Positions 1 through 7,978 are shown, counted from the stretch's first letter. The stretch is 59,673 nucleotides of DNA from RH-chloro-G1 sp003670575 (GCA_947499615.1 CANMOP010000014.1:1-59673), one strand, 5' to 3'. The notes: generated from the sequence alone by a model not told the origin. A program made the numbers and translations.

Positions 1-1
1 A

Positions 2-514
2 ACACCGAGCGGTTCCCGGCCCAAGGAGTTGGTGCACGCCGAGCTGCTCTCCGACTGGGTGACGCGCCTCCGACCGGATGCGAGCGAGGCACTGCTGCTG
101 GCTGCCCGAGGTCACCACATCCGCCGTTGGATGGTGCCTCGCTCCTCGGCTCCGGCGGGGCGTGCGGGCTACCTCGGTTGGCGCGCAGGACTGCACGAGT
201 TTCACGCGCAGCAGTTGGCACCACTGCTGGCCGCAGCCGGCTACGACGAGGGAACGGTGACCCGCATCCAGCAGATCGTGCGCAAGGACGACCTCGCCCA
301 CGACGCCGAGGTGCAGACGCTGGAAGACGCACTGTGCCTGGTCTTCCTTGACCAGCAGCTGGACGAGCTGGCCGCCAGCGTCGCCGATGAGGAGAAGATG
401 GTCGTGATCCTGCGCCGCAGCTGGCGAAAGATGAGCCCCGCCGGCCGTGAGTTCGCGCTGGGTCTGGACCTCACGCCGGCCGGCCTGGCGCTCGTTCGGC
501 GCGCGCTGGCCTGA
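2..514 (+). CDS. DUF4202 family protein, 5'-truncated by the window edge
   Basis: The reading frame is open from base 2, so the N-terminus lies outside the window; a TTG at 29 is an internal codon rather than a convincing start. The visible part matches the DUF4202 family as I remember it: an alpha-helical protein with a Pro-Lys-Glu-Leu stretch at the beginning, a central His-Ile-Arg-Arg-Trp segment followed by Pro-Arg-Ser, and an Arg-Ala-Gly-Tyr-Leu-x-Trp-Arg segment before a Phe-His-Ala motif. The biochemical function of the family is unknown to me. It is the only plus-strand gene at this end and is convergent with phoU, 65 bases away. Family assignment is from motif memory; function is left open. 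Confidence 0.75.
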   Translation, partial: TPSGSRPKELVHAELLSDWVTRLRPDASEALLLAARGHHIRRWMVPRSSAPAGRAGYLGWRAGLHEFHAQQLAPLLAAAGYDEGTVTRIQQIVRKDDLAHDAEVQTLEDALCLVFLDQQLDELAASVADEEKMVVILRRSWRKMSPAGREFALGLDLTPAGLALVRRALA

Positions 515-579
515 GCCGACGCCTCGGAGCTGTGACGCGCCGGAGCAGCGACTGAACCGGCCCATCCGTAACGCACCTG

Positions 580-1245
580 CTAGTACTTGGAAACGCCCAT
601 ATCCGGCATGCTGCCGGAGACCGTGAACACCACGCGTTCCGCGATGTTGGTCGCGCGGTCTGCCACCCGCTCCAGGTTGTGCGCGATCCAGAGCAGGTGC
701 GTGCAAGCCTCGATGGTCGAGTTGTCCTGAGTCATGATCCCGATCAGGTCGCGATACACGCGGTCGTAGCGCGTGTCGACCTCGTTGTCGGCCGGCCCCA
801 CGCGGTACGCGCCCTCCACGCTGCGTTGCACGAAGGCGTCCAGCGCGTCCTTCAGCATCTGCCGCGCCGCCTTGGCCATCGCCGGGATGTCGACCAGCGG
901 CTTCACCAGCGGCTCGTCTCGCATCAGCAGCACGATGCGCGCGATGCCCTCGGCGTGGTCACCCATGCGCTCCAGCTCGGAGGACATCGCCAGCACGGCG
1001 ACAATCAGGCGGAGGTCACTCGCCAGCGGTGCCTGCTGCGCCAACAACGACAGGCAGGCGTTATCGAGGTGGAAGCGAGCGCGATTGACCTCGTCGTCAT
1101 CGCGCACCACCGCTTCGGCCAGCAGTATGTCGCGCTCGATCAGCGCCTGCATGGCGCGCTCCAACTGGCGGTCGACCATCGATCCCATCTCCAGCACGCC
1201 GTCCTGGACGTCCTGTAGACCGCGATGAAACTGTTCACGTGGGAT
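580..1245 (-). CDS. phoU: Phosphate signalling/transport regulator PhoU, probable ATC start
   Basis: PhoU is the cytoplasmic negative regulator that couples Pst transporter activity to the PhoR-type kinase. The product has the two-repeat helical bundle pattern, with metal-binding E/DxxxD-type segments (for example the region around Glu-Arg-Met-Gly-Asp-His-Ala). Homology begins before the first standard start codon: a GTG at 1197 would remove about 16 family residues (Arg-Glu-Gln-Phe-His-Arg-Gly-Leu-Gln). No ATG, GTG or TTG lies in frame between there and pstB. An ATC at 1245 is preceded by GGGAGG with a 6-base spacer, so I place the start there, giving 221 residues, the usual PhoU length. It is the last gene of the pst operon, 41 bases after pstB. 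Confidence 0.9.
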   Translation of the reverse strand: MPREQFHRGLQDVQDGVLEMGSMVDRQLERAMQALIERDILLAEAVVRDDDEVNRARFHLDNACLSLLAQQAPLASDLRLIVAVLAMSSELERMGDHAEGIARIVLLMRDEPLVKPLVDIPAMAKAARQMLKDALDAFVQRSVEGAYRVGPADNEVDTRYDRVYRDLIGIMTQDNSTIEACTHLLWIAHNLERVADRATNIAERVVFTVSGSMPDMGVSKY

Positions 1246-1286
1246 GTTGTGCCTCCCGGCTGACGTTCCCCGACTGACCGATCGGC

Positions 1287-2183
1287 CTAGCCGAACCGTC
1301 CAGTGATGTACGACTCGGTGCGCTCATCCTTGGGGTTCGTAAACAACTGGTCGGTCGCCTCGTATTCAACGAGACGACCAACACCATCATCACCGGCGAG
1401 CATAAACGCCGTCCGGTCACTCACTCGCGCTGCCTGTTGAAGGTTGTGCGTGACGATCACCAATGTGAAGTCCTTCGCCAGCGTCCGCATCAGGTCTTCG
1501 ATCTTCAGCGTGGCCAGTGGATCCAGTGCGGAACACGGCTCGTCCATCAGTACGACTTCCGGCTCCACCGCGATGGTCCGCGCAATGCAGAGACGTTGCT
1601 GCTGGCCACCGGACAGTGCCATGCCGGGCTTCATGAGGTCATTCTTGACCTCGTCCCAGAGCGCCGCAGCCTTCAGCGCATGCTCCACCCTAGCATCAAT
1701 CTCCGACCGCGAGCGAATGTTCATGAAGCGCAGACCCGCCGCCACATTCTCCGCGATCGACATCGTGGGGAACGGGTTCGGCTTCTGGAACACCATGCCG
1801 ATGCGCTGGCGGACGATCGTCGGGTCGGCGCCGGCCGCGTAGATGTCCTCGCCCTCGAGGTACACGTGACCCTCGACACGTGCCTTCGGCGACACCTCGT
1901 GCATGCGGTTGAACGTCCGGAGCAGCGTCGACTTCCCGCAGCCCGACGGGCCGATGAGCGCAGTCACCGAGTGCGCCTCGACCTCCAGGGAGACGTCAGC
2001 GACCGCCAACTTGGTCCCGTACCACGCGGATACGTGATCCGCCCGCAGCGCGATGCGCCCCTGTCCGGGCGACGGCGGCGCCGGCGTGGTGAGCGGACCC
2101 CGGGGCCGCAAGTCGATTCCACCACTACGATCGCCCGCGACCGGGCCTTCCGAGGTGGGGACTACCGATACTGTCTCAGCCAC
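1287..2183 (-). CDS. pstB: Phosphate ABC transporter ATP-binding protein PstB
   Basis: ATPase of the high-affinity phosphate importer. It energises uptake through PstC and PstA. The Walker A motif GPSGCGKST, the Q-loop, the signature LSGGQQQR and the Walker B VVLMDEP with a following Ser-Ala-Leu-Asp are all present, and the C-terminal Ile-Thr-Gly-Arg-Phe-Gly tail is typical of PstB. The product has 298 residues, about 45 more than usual at the N-terminus (a Pro/Gly-rich stretch before the ABC domain begins at Arg-Ile-Ala-Leu-Arg). The GTG start at 2183 is nevertheless well supported by GAAGGAGG with a 6-base spacer, so the extension is probably translated. Confidence 0.96.
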   Translation of the reverse strand: MAETVSVVPTSEGPVAGDRSGGIDLRPRGPLTTPAPPSPGQGRIALRADHVSAWYGTKLAVADVSLEVEAHSVTALIGPSGCGKSTLLRTFNRMHEVSPKARVEGHVYLEGEDIYAAGADPTIVRQRIGMVFQKPNPFPTMSIAENVAAGLRFMNIRSRSEIDARVEHALKAAALWDEVKNDLMKPGMALSGGQQQRLCIARTIAVEPEVVLMDEPCSALDPLATLKIEDLMRTLAKDFTLVIVTHNLQQAARVSDRTAFMLAGDDGVGRLVEYEATDQLFTNPKDERTESYITGRFG

Positions 2184-2246
2184 TTACGGCCTCCTTCATG
2201 GAGCCAGACCTCATCACCTCGGATGTTGTACTCGTGCGCCACGCGA

Positions 2247-3110
2247 TCATTGGCGCACCGTCACCTTGGAGCCAACCAACGCCCTGATGGCGAGGCTCAC
2301 GACCAGAATGAACACCACCAACAGCAAGCTCATTGCCCATGCCTGCTCATGCCAGTAGTCGAACGGGCCCGTCGCGTAGAAGTAGATTCGGCTGGGCAGC
2401 GCATCGATCGGTCGCAGCAGCTCCGTGCTGTAGAACTGGTTGCCCAGCGAGGTGAACAGCAGCGGTGCGGCCTCGCCGGCGATGCGGGAGAGCGCGAGCA
2501 TCAGCCCGGTGACGATGCCCGGCAGCGCGGTCGGGAGGACCACGGAGATCACTGTGCGCCACCTCGGCGCGCCGAGTGCGTACGCCGCCTCGCGCAGGGA
2601 ACGCGGCACCAGCAGCACCATCTCCTCAGTGATCCGCGCCACGATCGGCAGCAAGATAATCGCCAGCGCCAGCGCGCCGGCCAGCGCCATGAACTGCTTG
2701 TTCGGCAGCACGACCAGCGCATACATGAACAGCCCGATGGTGATCGAGGGCATCCCGGCCAACACATCGACCAGGAAGCGAAGCACCATCCCCAGTCGGT
2801 TCTGCCCGCACTCCGCAAGGAAGATGCCGCAGCAGATGGCGATCGGTGCACCGATGGCAGTCGCCAGTCCCATCATGATGGCGCTACCGACAATGGCGTT
2901 GCGCACGCCGCCGCCCACGCGCCCAGGCGAGTTGGGATCCTGTGTCAGCAGATCGAGGTTCAACGCACCGATCCCGCTGGTGAACACATAGAAGACGATC
3001 AGCACCAGCGGGATCACCGCCATGATCGCCGCACTGAACATGAGGGCAGTCATGATGCGGTCGGCCAACTTCCGACGCCGGAACACCGCCATCGACGCTG
3101 CGTCTCTCAT
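2247..3110 (-). CDS. pstA: Phosphate ABC transporter permease PstA
   Basis: Second membrane subunit of the phosphate importer. It has six hydrophobic segments and the inner-membrane-component EAA loop (Leu-Arg-Glu-Ala-Ala-Tyr-Ala-Leu-Gly-Ala), which contacts PstB. The frame stays open further upstream, but that part is out-of-frame pstC sequence. The ATG at 3110 overlaps the pstC stop codon by four bases (ATGA), so I take it as the start, giving 287 residues, the normal PstA length. The overlap implies translational coupling with pstC. Confidence 0.95.
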   Translation of the reverse strand: MRDAASMAVFRRRKLADRIMTALMFSAAIMAVIPLVLIVFYVFTSGIGALNLDLLTQDPNSPGRVGGGVRNAIVGSAIMMGLATAIGAPIAICCGIFLAECGQNRLGMVLRFLVDVLAGMPSITIGLFMYALVVLPNKQFMALAGALALAIILLPIVARITEEMVLLVPRSLREAAYALGAPRWRTVISVVLPTALPGIVTGLMLALSRIAGEAAPLLFTSLGNQFYSTELLRPIDALPSRIYFYATGPFDYWHEQAWAMSLLLVVFILVVSLAIRALVGSKVTVRQ

Positions 3111-4087
3111 TCGATCACCACAGCGCGCTGCCCGTTGGTGACGCGCCACACCAGCAGGCGGGCGATCACGTTGATGAGGAACGTCATGAGCAGCAGCACC
3201 AGCGCCACCTCCAGCAAGGCAGCTCGATGCGTTGCGCCATCGGCCTCGTGGAATTGGTTGGCGATGACACTGGCCATCGTGTATGTCGGCGCGAAGATCG
3301 TGTCCGGAATCGCGGCGCGGTTCCCGATCACCAGCGTCACCGCCAACGTCTCGCCCACCGCTCGCGCCAGCCCGAGGATCGCGCCACCGACGATCCCGGA
3401 GCGCGCGTAGGGCAGCACCGCGATGCGAATCATCTCCCAACGTGTCGCGCCCAACGCCAGCACGGCCTCCCGCTGGCTAACCGGCACCGCGCCGATGACG
3501 TCACGCGCCACCGCCATGATCGTCGGCACGATCATGATCGTGAGCACCACAACAGCAGGCAGCAGTCCGGTGACCCGGGGGACGCCATCGAAGAATGGGA
3601 TCACCTGCCCGAGCGTGTTGACGAGCAGCGGCCCAACCGTTGCAACGAGGAATGGACCGAGGACGTAGATGCCCCACAGCCCGTACACAACGCTGGGGAT
3701 GGCCGCCAGCAGCTCCACCATGTAACCGATGGGCCGCGCCAGCCACTGCGGTGCGATCTCCACGAGGTAGAGCGCCACCAGCACCGCGACCCCCGTCGCC
3801 AGGATGAGCGCGGCGACCGAGGTGAGCGCTGTGCCCACGATGAACGCGCCGGCCCCGTATGACCCTCGCGAGGGGTTCCAGTCTGTGCCGTAGATAAAGT
3901 AGAGGCCGTTCGCTTGAATGCTGGGCCAGGAGCGATAGATCAGCTGGTAGAACAGCCCGACGATGATCGCCAGCACGGTCATCGCGGCAAGGCCTGTGAT
4001 CCCCACGAATAATCGATCCGCGATCGGGCGCTTGCCGCTCAGCACGGTGCGCCATCGGCCCGCCGCCCCCGCCTCAGTCGCTGTCAC
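3107..4087 (-). CDS. pstC: Phosphate ABC transporter permease PstC
   Basis: First membrane subunit of the phosphate importer, 326 residues with about six transmembrane segments. The coupling loop toward PstB reads Gln-Arg-Glu-Ala-Val-Leu-Ala-Leu-Gly-Ala. The conserved Asn-Pro-Ser/Tyr-Gly-Ala-Gly-Ala region of PstC, near residues 70-80, is recognisable. The GTG start at 4087 has GAGGG six bases upstream. A 150-base gap holding a long-range hairpin separates it from pstS, whereas pstC and pstA overlap by four bases. Confidence 0.95.
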   Translation of the reverse strand: MTATEAGAAGRWRTVLSGKRPIADRLFVGITGLAAMTVLAIIVGLFYQLIYRSWPSIQANGLYFIYGTDWNPSRGSYGAGAFIVGTALTSVAALILATGVAVLVALYLVEIAPQWLARPIGYMVELLAAIPSVVYGLWGIYVLGPFLVATVGPLLVNTLGQVIPFFDGVPRVTGLLPAVVVLTIMIVPTIMAVARDVIGAVPVSQREAVLALGATRWEMIRIAVLPYARSGIVGGAILGLARAVGETLAVTLVIGNRAAIPDTIFAPTYTMASVIANQFHEADGATHRAALLEVALVLLLMTFLINVIARLLVWRVTNGQRAVVIE

Positions 4088-4128
4088 TCGTTACCCTCGA
4101 TCCATCGGGCGGCCGCGGCCGTAGAACA

Positions 4129-4166
4129 GCCGGTCGGCCCACAGGATAGCCTGCGATCCGACCGGC
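4129..4166 (-). promoter_or_regulatory. Hairpin between pstS and pstC
   Basis: Bases 4129-4137 (GCCGGTCGG) and 4158-4166 (CCGACCGGC) form a perfect 9-bp inverted repeat around a 20-base loop, in the 150-base gap between the pstS stop and the pstC start. There is no U-run. Intergenic hairpins after binding-protein genes commonly protect the upstream mRNA or attenuate the downstream part, so that the binding protein is made in excess. That role here is inference. Confidence 0.45.
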
Positions 4167-4237
4167 GTTGCGCTTCGCACTGGCACTGGTCGCGGGGGAC
4201 TCGATCCGCGCGCGACCCGTGATCTGGCTCCCGCATC

Positions 4238-5401
4238 TTACGACGCCGGGAGGATCGCCTTCCCCTCACACTTGAGCGCCTTCAGCGTCTTCTCGACGGG
4301 TGCCAGCGCCTTTTCGGGCAACGGGGCGTAATTCAGCTCGGTGGCGGTCTTCTGGGCGCCGCTGTCGTGGAAGACCCACCACAGCATGTTGACCAGCGGC
4401 TTCGACTTGGCGCAGGACGCGCCGTCTTGCCTCACCAACAGGTAGGTGAAGGAGGCAATCGGGTACGTGGTGTCGCCGTCCGCGTTCACAATCGAGACCC
4501 GGTAGTCGGCCGGCAGGGTGACGCCGGCAGCAGCCGCCGAGGTGGACGCAATGGTCGCGGCCACGAACTTGCCAGCCTTGTTCTTCATGTCCGCGTACGG
4601 GAGCTTGTTCGTGATGGCGTAGCTCAGCTCCACGTAGCCAATGGCATTCGCGGTCTGCTTCACGCCGTTGGTGACGCCGGCGTTGCCGCTCCCGCCCTGT
4701 CCGACGGGCCACTTTACCGCCTTCTGGACGCCGATGGCGGTCTTCCAGTCCGGCGAGACGGCCGAGAGGTAGTCAGTGAACACGCCGGTGGTGCCTGAGC
4801 TGTCAGAGCGGCTGACCACCGCGATGTCCGTGGTTGGCAGCATCACGCCCGGGTTGAGCGCGGCGATCGCCGGGTCGTTCCACTTGGTGATCTTGCCGAG
4901 CCAGATCTTGGCCGTCGTGTCGCCATCGAACTTCAGTGGCGCGGTCACGCCCACCAGGTTGTAGGTCAGTACCACGGAACCAAGTGCCATCGGGATGTGC
5001 TGCGTGTCCGTGGCCTTCGCCAGCTCGGCGTCGGTCATGGCCAGATCGGTGGCCCCAAAGTCGACGGTCTTCTCGGTGTACTGCTGAATGCCGCCACCGG
5101 AGCCGATGGCCTGGTAGTTGGTCTTCACGCCAGAGGCGACCTTGTTGTAGTCCAGGAACCATGCCTGGTAGAGCGGCGCGGGGAACGTGGCGCCGGCACC
5201 GGTCAGGTCGGCCTTGTCGTCCTTGCCGATGTTCGCGGCAATCTTCGGCGCAACCGTAGCTGCCGCGGTGGTGCCGGTCTTCGGTGCCGCGGTCGGCGTG
5301 CTGCTGGCTGTGTCACCGGTGCCGCACGCGATAACGAACGACGCCACCGCAATGGCGAGGGCGCCGACGATTGGGCGCCACCCCTTTGTAGCAATACTCA
5401 T
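4238..5401 (-). CDS. pstS: Phosphate-binding lipoprotein PstS
   Basis: Extracytoplasmic phosphate receptor of the Pst importer, 387 residues. It starts with a lipoprotein signal peptide (basic Lys-Gly-Trp-Arg, hydrophobic core, lipobox ending Val-Ile-Ala-Cys at about residue 26), followed by a Thr/Ala-rich linker to about residue 60 that probably spans the cell wall or surface layer. The PstS fold follows, with the phosphate-contacting segments Gly-Ala-Gly-Ala-Thr-Phe-Pro-Ala-Pro, Gly-Ser-Gly-Gly-Gly and Arg-Ser-Asp-Ser-Ser-Gly-Thr-Thr. The ATG at 5401 has AAGGGG about ten bases upstream. It is the first gene of the pst operon and is preceded by a candidate PhoP box. Confidence 0.95.
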   Translation of the reverse strand: MSIATKGWRPIVGALAIAVASFVIACGTGDTASSTPTAAPKTGTTAAATVAPKIAANIGKDDKADLTGAGATFPAPLYQAWFLDYNKVASGVKTNYQAIGSGGGIQQYTEKTVDFGATDLAMTDAELAKATDTQHIPMALGSVVLTYNLVGVTAPLKFDGDTTAKIWLGKITKWNDPAIAALNPGVMLPTTDIAVVSRSDSSGTTGVFTDYLSAVSPDWKTAIGVQKAVKWPVGQGGSGNAGVTNGVKQTANAIGYVELSYAITNKLPYADMKNKAGKFVAATIASTSAAAAGVTLPADYRVSIVNADGDTTYPIASFTYLLVRQDGASCAKSKPLVNMLWWVFHDSGAQKTATELNYAPLPEKALAPVEKTLKALKCEGKAILPAS

Positions 5402-5456
5402 CTGGGTCGTACCCCTTCACGCATCCGTCTTTGATGCGCCCATCGTCCACAGCACC

Positions 5457-5475
5457 GGTTAAGGCCGGATTAACA
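5457..5475 (-). promoter_or_regulatory. Candidate PhoP box upstream of pstS
   Basis: Read on the minus strand, this is GTTAATCCGGCCTTAACCGG: two TTAA cores with a period of exactly 11 bp, 56-72 bases before the pstS start. Known Pho-family operators are direct repeats with an 11-bp period (TTAACA-type in Bacillus PhoP, CTGTCAT-type in E. coli PhoB). The match to that architecture and the position in front of pstS make it a good candidate binding site for the PhoP encoded at 7110-7808. No footprint or second site is available to confirm it. Confidence 0.5.
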
Positions 5476-5612
5476 GCCGACGCGCGGCCTCGCGCCTCGA
5501 CAACGAACGCCGATCCCACCGACGGCATCACGGCCGCACATGCCGATTCGCTGCGGATCACAACGTTTACGCCGCGGATCACGTGCGATAACCGGGCCGC
5601 TGCACGGTTGAA

Positions 5613-5629
5613 GTGTCCGAATTGGACAC
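5613..5629. promoter_or_regulatory. 17-bp inverted repeat upstream of the zinc-ribbon gene
   Basis: GTGTCCGAATTGGACAC is an odd-length palindrome centred on base 5621: seven of eight arm pairs match, and six outer pairs (GTGTCC/GGACAC) are perfect. It ends 19 bases before the ATG of the zinc-ribbon gene, so a bound protein would block its transcription or initiation. The architecture resembles a dimeric repressor operator; the regulator is unknown. Confidence 0.45.
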
Positions 5630-5648
5630 GAGTGGAGAGGAGCAATCG

Positions 5649-5807
5649 ATGGTCGGACAACTGATCAGCCGCATGATCCGTCAGCACTGCTCGCGCTGCG
5701 ACGCAGCAATGAACGTCGAGTTCGTCGACGGGGCGATCGTCGTGTACCGCTGCCCGCTCTGTGCGCACCGCGTGAACGTGGCAAGCATGCCGGACTGGAT
5801 TGGATAG
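5649..5807 (+). CDS. Small zinc-ribbon protein (52 aa)
   Basis: A 52-residue protein with two Cys pairs, Cys-Ser-Arg-Cys near residue 14 and Cys-Pro-Leu-Cys near residue 36, separated by beta-strand-like sequence. This is a minimal zinc ribbon. It has no other domain and no signal peptide. The ATG at 5649 has GGAGAGGAG six bases upstream; the in-frame GTG at 5613 lies inside the palindrome and is a poorer choice. It stands alone on the plus strand between the divergent pstS gene and the convergent phoR gene. I do not recognise a named family; nucleic-acid or protein binding is plausible. Confidence 0.75.
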   Translation: MVGQLISRMIRQHCSRCDAAMNVEFVDGAIVVYRCPLCAHRVNVASMPDWIG

Positions 5808-5845
5808 ACCCACCTTCGGGGCACGCACGGCCGGATCGGCCAACA

Positions 5846-5866
5846 AGCGGCGCTGCGGGCGCCGCT
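5846..5866. terminator. GC-rich hairpin, likely bidirectional terminator
   Basis: AGCGGCGC (5846-5853) pairs perfectly with GCGCCGCT (5859-5866) over a 5-base loop. It lies between the convergent zinc-ribbon gene and phoR, where a shared terminator is expected. There is no strong T-run on either side. Confidence 0.55.
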
Positions 5867-5883
5867 CGTCATATCTCTGGTGG

Positions 5884-7113
5884 CTACGGCTGCTCCGGCG
5901 CTGAGGCGGCAGCACCCTCGGTCACACCATCACCCGCGGCACGAGGGAGCGCGAAGCACAGGGTCGCCCCGGGCGAGCGATCCTCGACCCAGATGCGCCC
6001 GCCCAACCGCTGCACGATGTGTCGAGCAATCGAGAGGCCGAGGCCAGCACCACCCCGCGCGGCCCGCGCCCGGTCGCCCGTGTAGAACCGTTCGAACACC
6101 CGCTCTCGGTCGCTCGGGAGGATACCCGGCCCCTCGTCGGACACCTCGAACCGCACCGTCTCGCCGTCGGGGAATGTCGACAGGTACACCGCGCCGCCCT
6201 CCGGGCTGTAGCGCAGGGCGTTGTCCAAGAGGTTCGTCAGCAGCTCCTGCACGCGCTCCGGATCGCCGAGTGCGCTGAGTCGGGGCGCGGACGTGACCTG
6301 GATACTCACGCGACGTTGCTCAGCAATCGGTTCCAGGCGGCGGGCCGCGGCCTCCAGGGCCTCGCCGGCATCGAATGGCAGCACCTGGAACATCTCGGCA
6401 CCGGACTCCAGCCGAGAGAGCCGCAACAGCCGCTCCACCATCGATTCCAGTCGCCCGATCTCTTCCACCAGCCGGTCGTGGAAGCGCTGTCGTATCCCGT
6501 CGTCGTCCACTCCGATCTGGAGCGTCTCAGCCAACGCGCGCGCCGCAGCCACGGGGGTTCGGAGCTCGTGCGACAGACTCGACACCAGGTCGGCACGCGC
6601 TCGACGAGCGCGCTCCAACTCCGTGACGTCTTCGAGCACCAGCAACGTGCGCACCGCCCCCGCGTCGACGACGGTCGCGGTGGCCACCACGTCATGCCCG
6701 GTCGCGGACACGCGCACCGGAATCGCCACCCCGCTCGCCGCGCGCGCGATCTCCGCAACGTCGTGATCGCGCAACGACTGGATCAGCGACACGTCGAGCA
6801 TGCTCTCGAGTGCCCGTCCGACGATGCGGCCGGCAGCCTCGTTGGCGGCGACCACGCGGAGGTCGGCGCCGATGAGCAGCACGCCCTCACGCAGCGGCGC
6901 GATGAGGTCGGACAGGTCGGCCGCCACCTCACGAGCGCCCTCCAGGTCGGGCGTCGCCGCCGCGCGTGCAGGGATGACCCCCACCGAGGCGGTAGCGAGG
7001 ATCAGCAGCACGACCACCGCCGCCGCGATCGGCGCAGGCGCTACGAGCACCGCCACGCCGCCCACGACCGCAAGCACCGCAGCCAGCGCCAGGTAGGTTC
7101 CGCGCTCGATCAT
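5884..7113 (-). CDS. phoR: PhoR-type phosphate sensor histidine kinase
   Basis: Membrane histidine kinase of 409 residues. Two hydrophobic helices (about residues 7-27 and 30-48) with almost no external loop are followed by a PAS-like region (about 65-165), a HisKA domain with the phospho-accepting His182 in Ser-His-Glu-Leu-Arg-Thr-Pro, and a HATPase domain with N, G1 (Asp-Glu-Gly-Pro-Gly-Ile) and G2 (Gly-Gly-Ala-Gly-Leu-Gly-Leu) boxes. Absence of a sensory loop is typical of PhoR, which is thought to sense phosphate through the Pst/PhoU complex. The ATG at 7113 overlaps the phoP stop by four bases, so longer frames are shadows. The nearby pst operon supports the phosphate assignment. Confidence 0.9.
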   Translation of the reverse strand: MIERGTYLALAAVLAVVGGVAVLVAPAPIAAAVVVLLILATASVGVIPARAAATPDLEGAREVAADLSDLIAPLREGVLLIGADLRVVAANEAAGRIVGRALESMLDVSLIQSLRDHDVAEIARAASGVAIPVRVSATGHDVVATATVVDAGAVRTLLVLEDVTELERARRARADLVSSLSHELRTPVAAARALAETLQIGVDDDGIRQRFHDRLVEEIGRLESMVERLLRLSRLESGAEMFQVLPFDAGEALEAAARRLEPIAEQRRVSIQVTSAPRLSALGDPERVQELLTNLLDNALRYSPEGGAVYLSTFPDGETVRFEVSDEGPGILPSDRERVFERFYTGDRARAARGGAGLGLSIARHIVQRLGGRIWVEDRSPGATLCFALPRAAGDGVTEGAAASAPEQP

Positions 7114-7808
7114 GGCGCGAGTTTGTATCCGACGCCGCGCACGGTCAGGATGCGTTCCGGCACGGCGGGGTTGCTCTCCAGCTTCTCCCGCAGCCAGCGC
7201 ACGTGGACGTCCACGGTCCGCGTGCCGCCGCCGTACAGGTAGCCCCAGGCCGTCTCCAGGATTTGGTCGCGCGTCAGCGCCTGGTTCGGGTGGCGGAGCA
7301 GGTATTCCAGCAGTTCGTACTCCTTCGGGCGGAGGGCGACGACAACGTCGCTGCGGCGCACCTCGTGCGCGAGGGTGTCGAGCGTGATGTCGCCCGCGGT
7401 GAGGGTGACACCGTGGGCCACGTCCGGTTCGGATGCGTCGCGCGATAGTCGGTCGCGGCGCAGCAGTGCGTTCACGCGCGCCATGAGTTCCCGCATGGAG
7501 AACGGCTTCGTCACGTAGTCGTCCGCGCCCAAGTTGAGCCCGGCGACCTTGTCGCCCTCGGCATCGCGCGCCGTCAGCATCACGATCGGGACGGGCCCCT
7601 CCGACCGCACGATGCGACACACATCGATGCCCGACATGCGCGGCAGCATCAGATCCAGCACGATCAAGTCGGGCTCGTCCTCGCGCGCATGACGCAACCC
7701 GGATACGCCGTCTTCGGACGTGAGGACCGTGTGCCCCTCGCGCCGCAGGCTGTACGCCAGCGCCTCCAGGATGGCCCGGTCGTCTTCGACTACTAGCACC
7801 GTGCTCAC
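7110..7808 (-). CDS. phoP: PhoP/PhoB-type response regulator
   Basis: OmpR/PhoB-family transcription factor of 232 residues. The receiver domain has acidic residues Glu8-Asp9-Asp10, phospho-acceptor Asp52 (Val-Leu-Asp-Leu-Met-Leu-Pro), a Thr near residue 79 and the conserved Lys in Lys-Pro-Phe. The C-terminal winged helix ends with Arg-Thr-Val-Asp-Val-His-Val and Arg-Gly-Val-Gly-Tyr-Lys. The GTG start at 7808 has GAGGTGA upstream. It is translationally coupled to the kinase gene that follows, and pst genes lie downstream, so it most likely controls the phosphate-starvation response and binds the 11-bp repeat in front of pstS. Confidence 0.92.
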   Translation of the reverse strand: MSTVLVVEDDRAILEALAYSLRREGHTVLTSEDGVSGLRHAREDEPDLIVLDLMLPRMSGIDVCRIVRSEGPVPIVMLTARDAEGDKVAGLNLGADDYVTKPFSMRELMARVNALLRRDRLSRDASEPDVAHGVTLTAGDITLDTLAHEVRRSDVVVALRPKEYELLEYLLRHPNQALTRDQILETAWGYLYGGGTRTVDVHVRWLREKLESNPAVPERILTVRGVGYKLAP

Positions 7809-7978
7809 GCGGTCACCTCATCGCGCTGCTCGCCGCCGACCTCGCACATCACAAGGCAGACCACGGCAAGCATGTCCGCGTGTCACAGTATACCGGCGTC
7901 TGTCGCGGCTCGCGCGCGAGCGGCGTGGTTGACCATCGGCCTGCACGCCGCCTACGCTCCCGCCTCGTGGGGGGGAAC

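Noticed and set aside
1437..3410. Long plus-strand open frame (657 codons) across pstB and pstA
   Set aside because: It is antisense to conserved pst genes, Arg/His-rich with no domain, and typical of GC-rich shadow frames.
5313..5915. Minus-strand frame spanning the pstS upstream region
   Set aside because: It overlaps the zinc-ribbon gene and the pstS control region, with no Shine-Dalgarno sequence and no recognisable domain.
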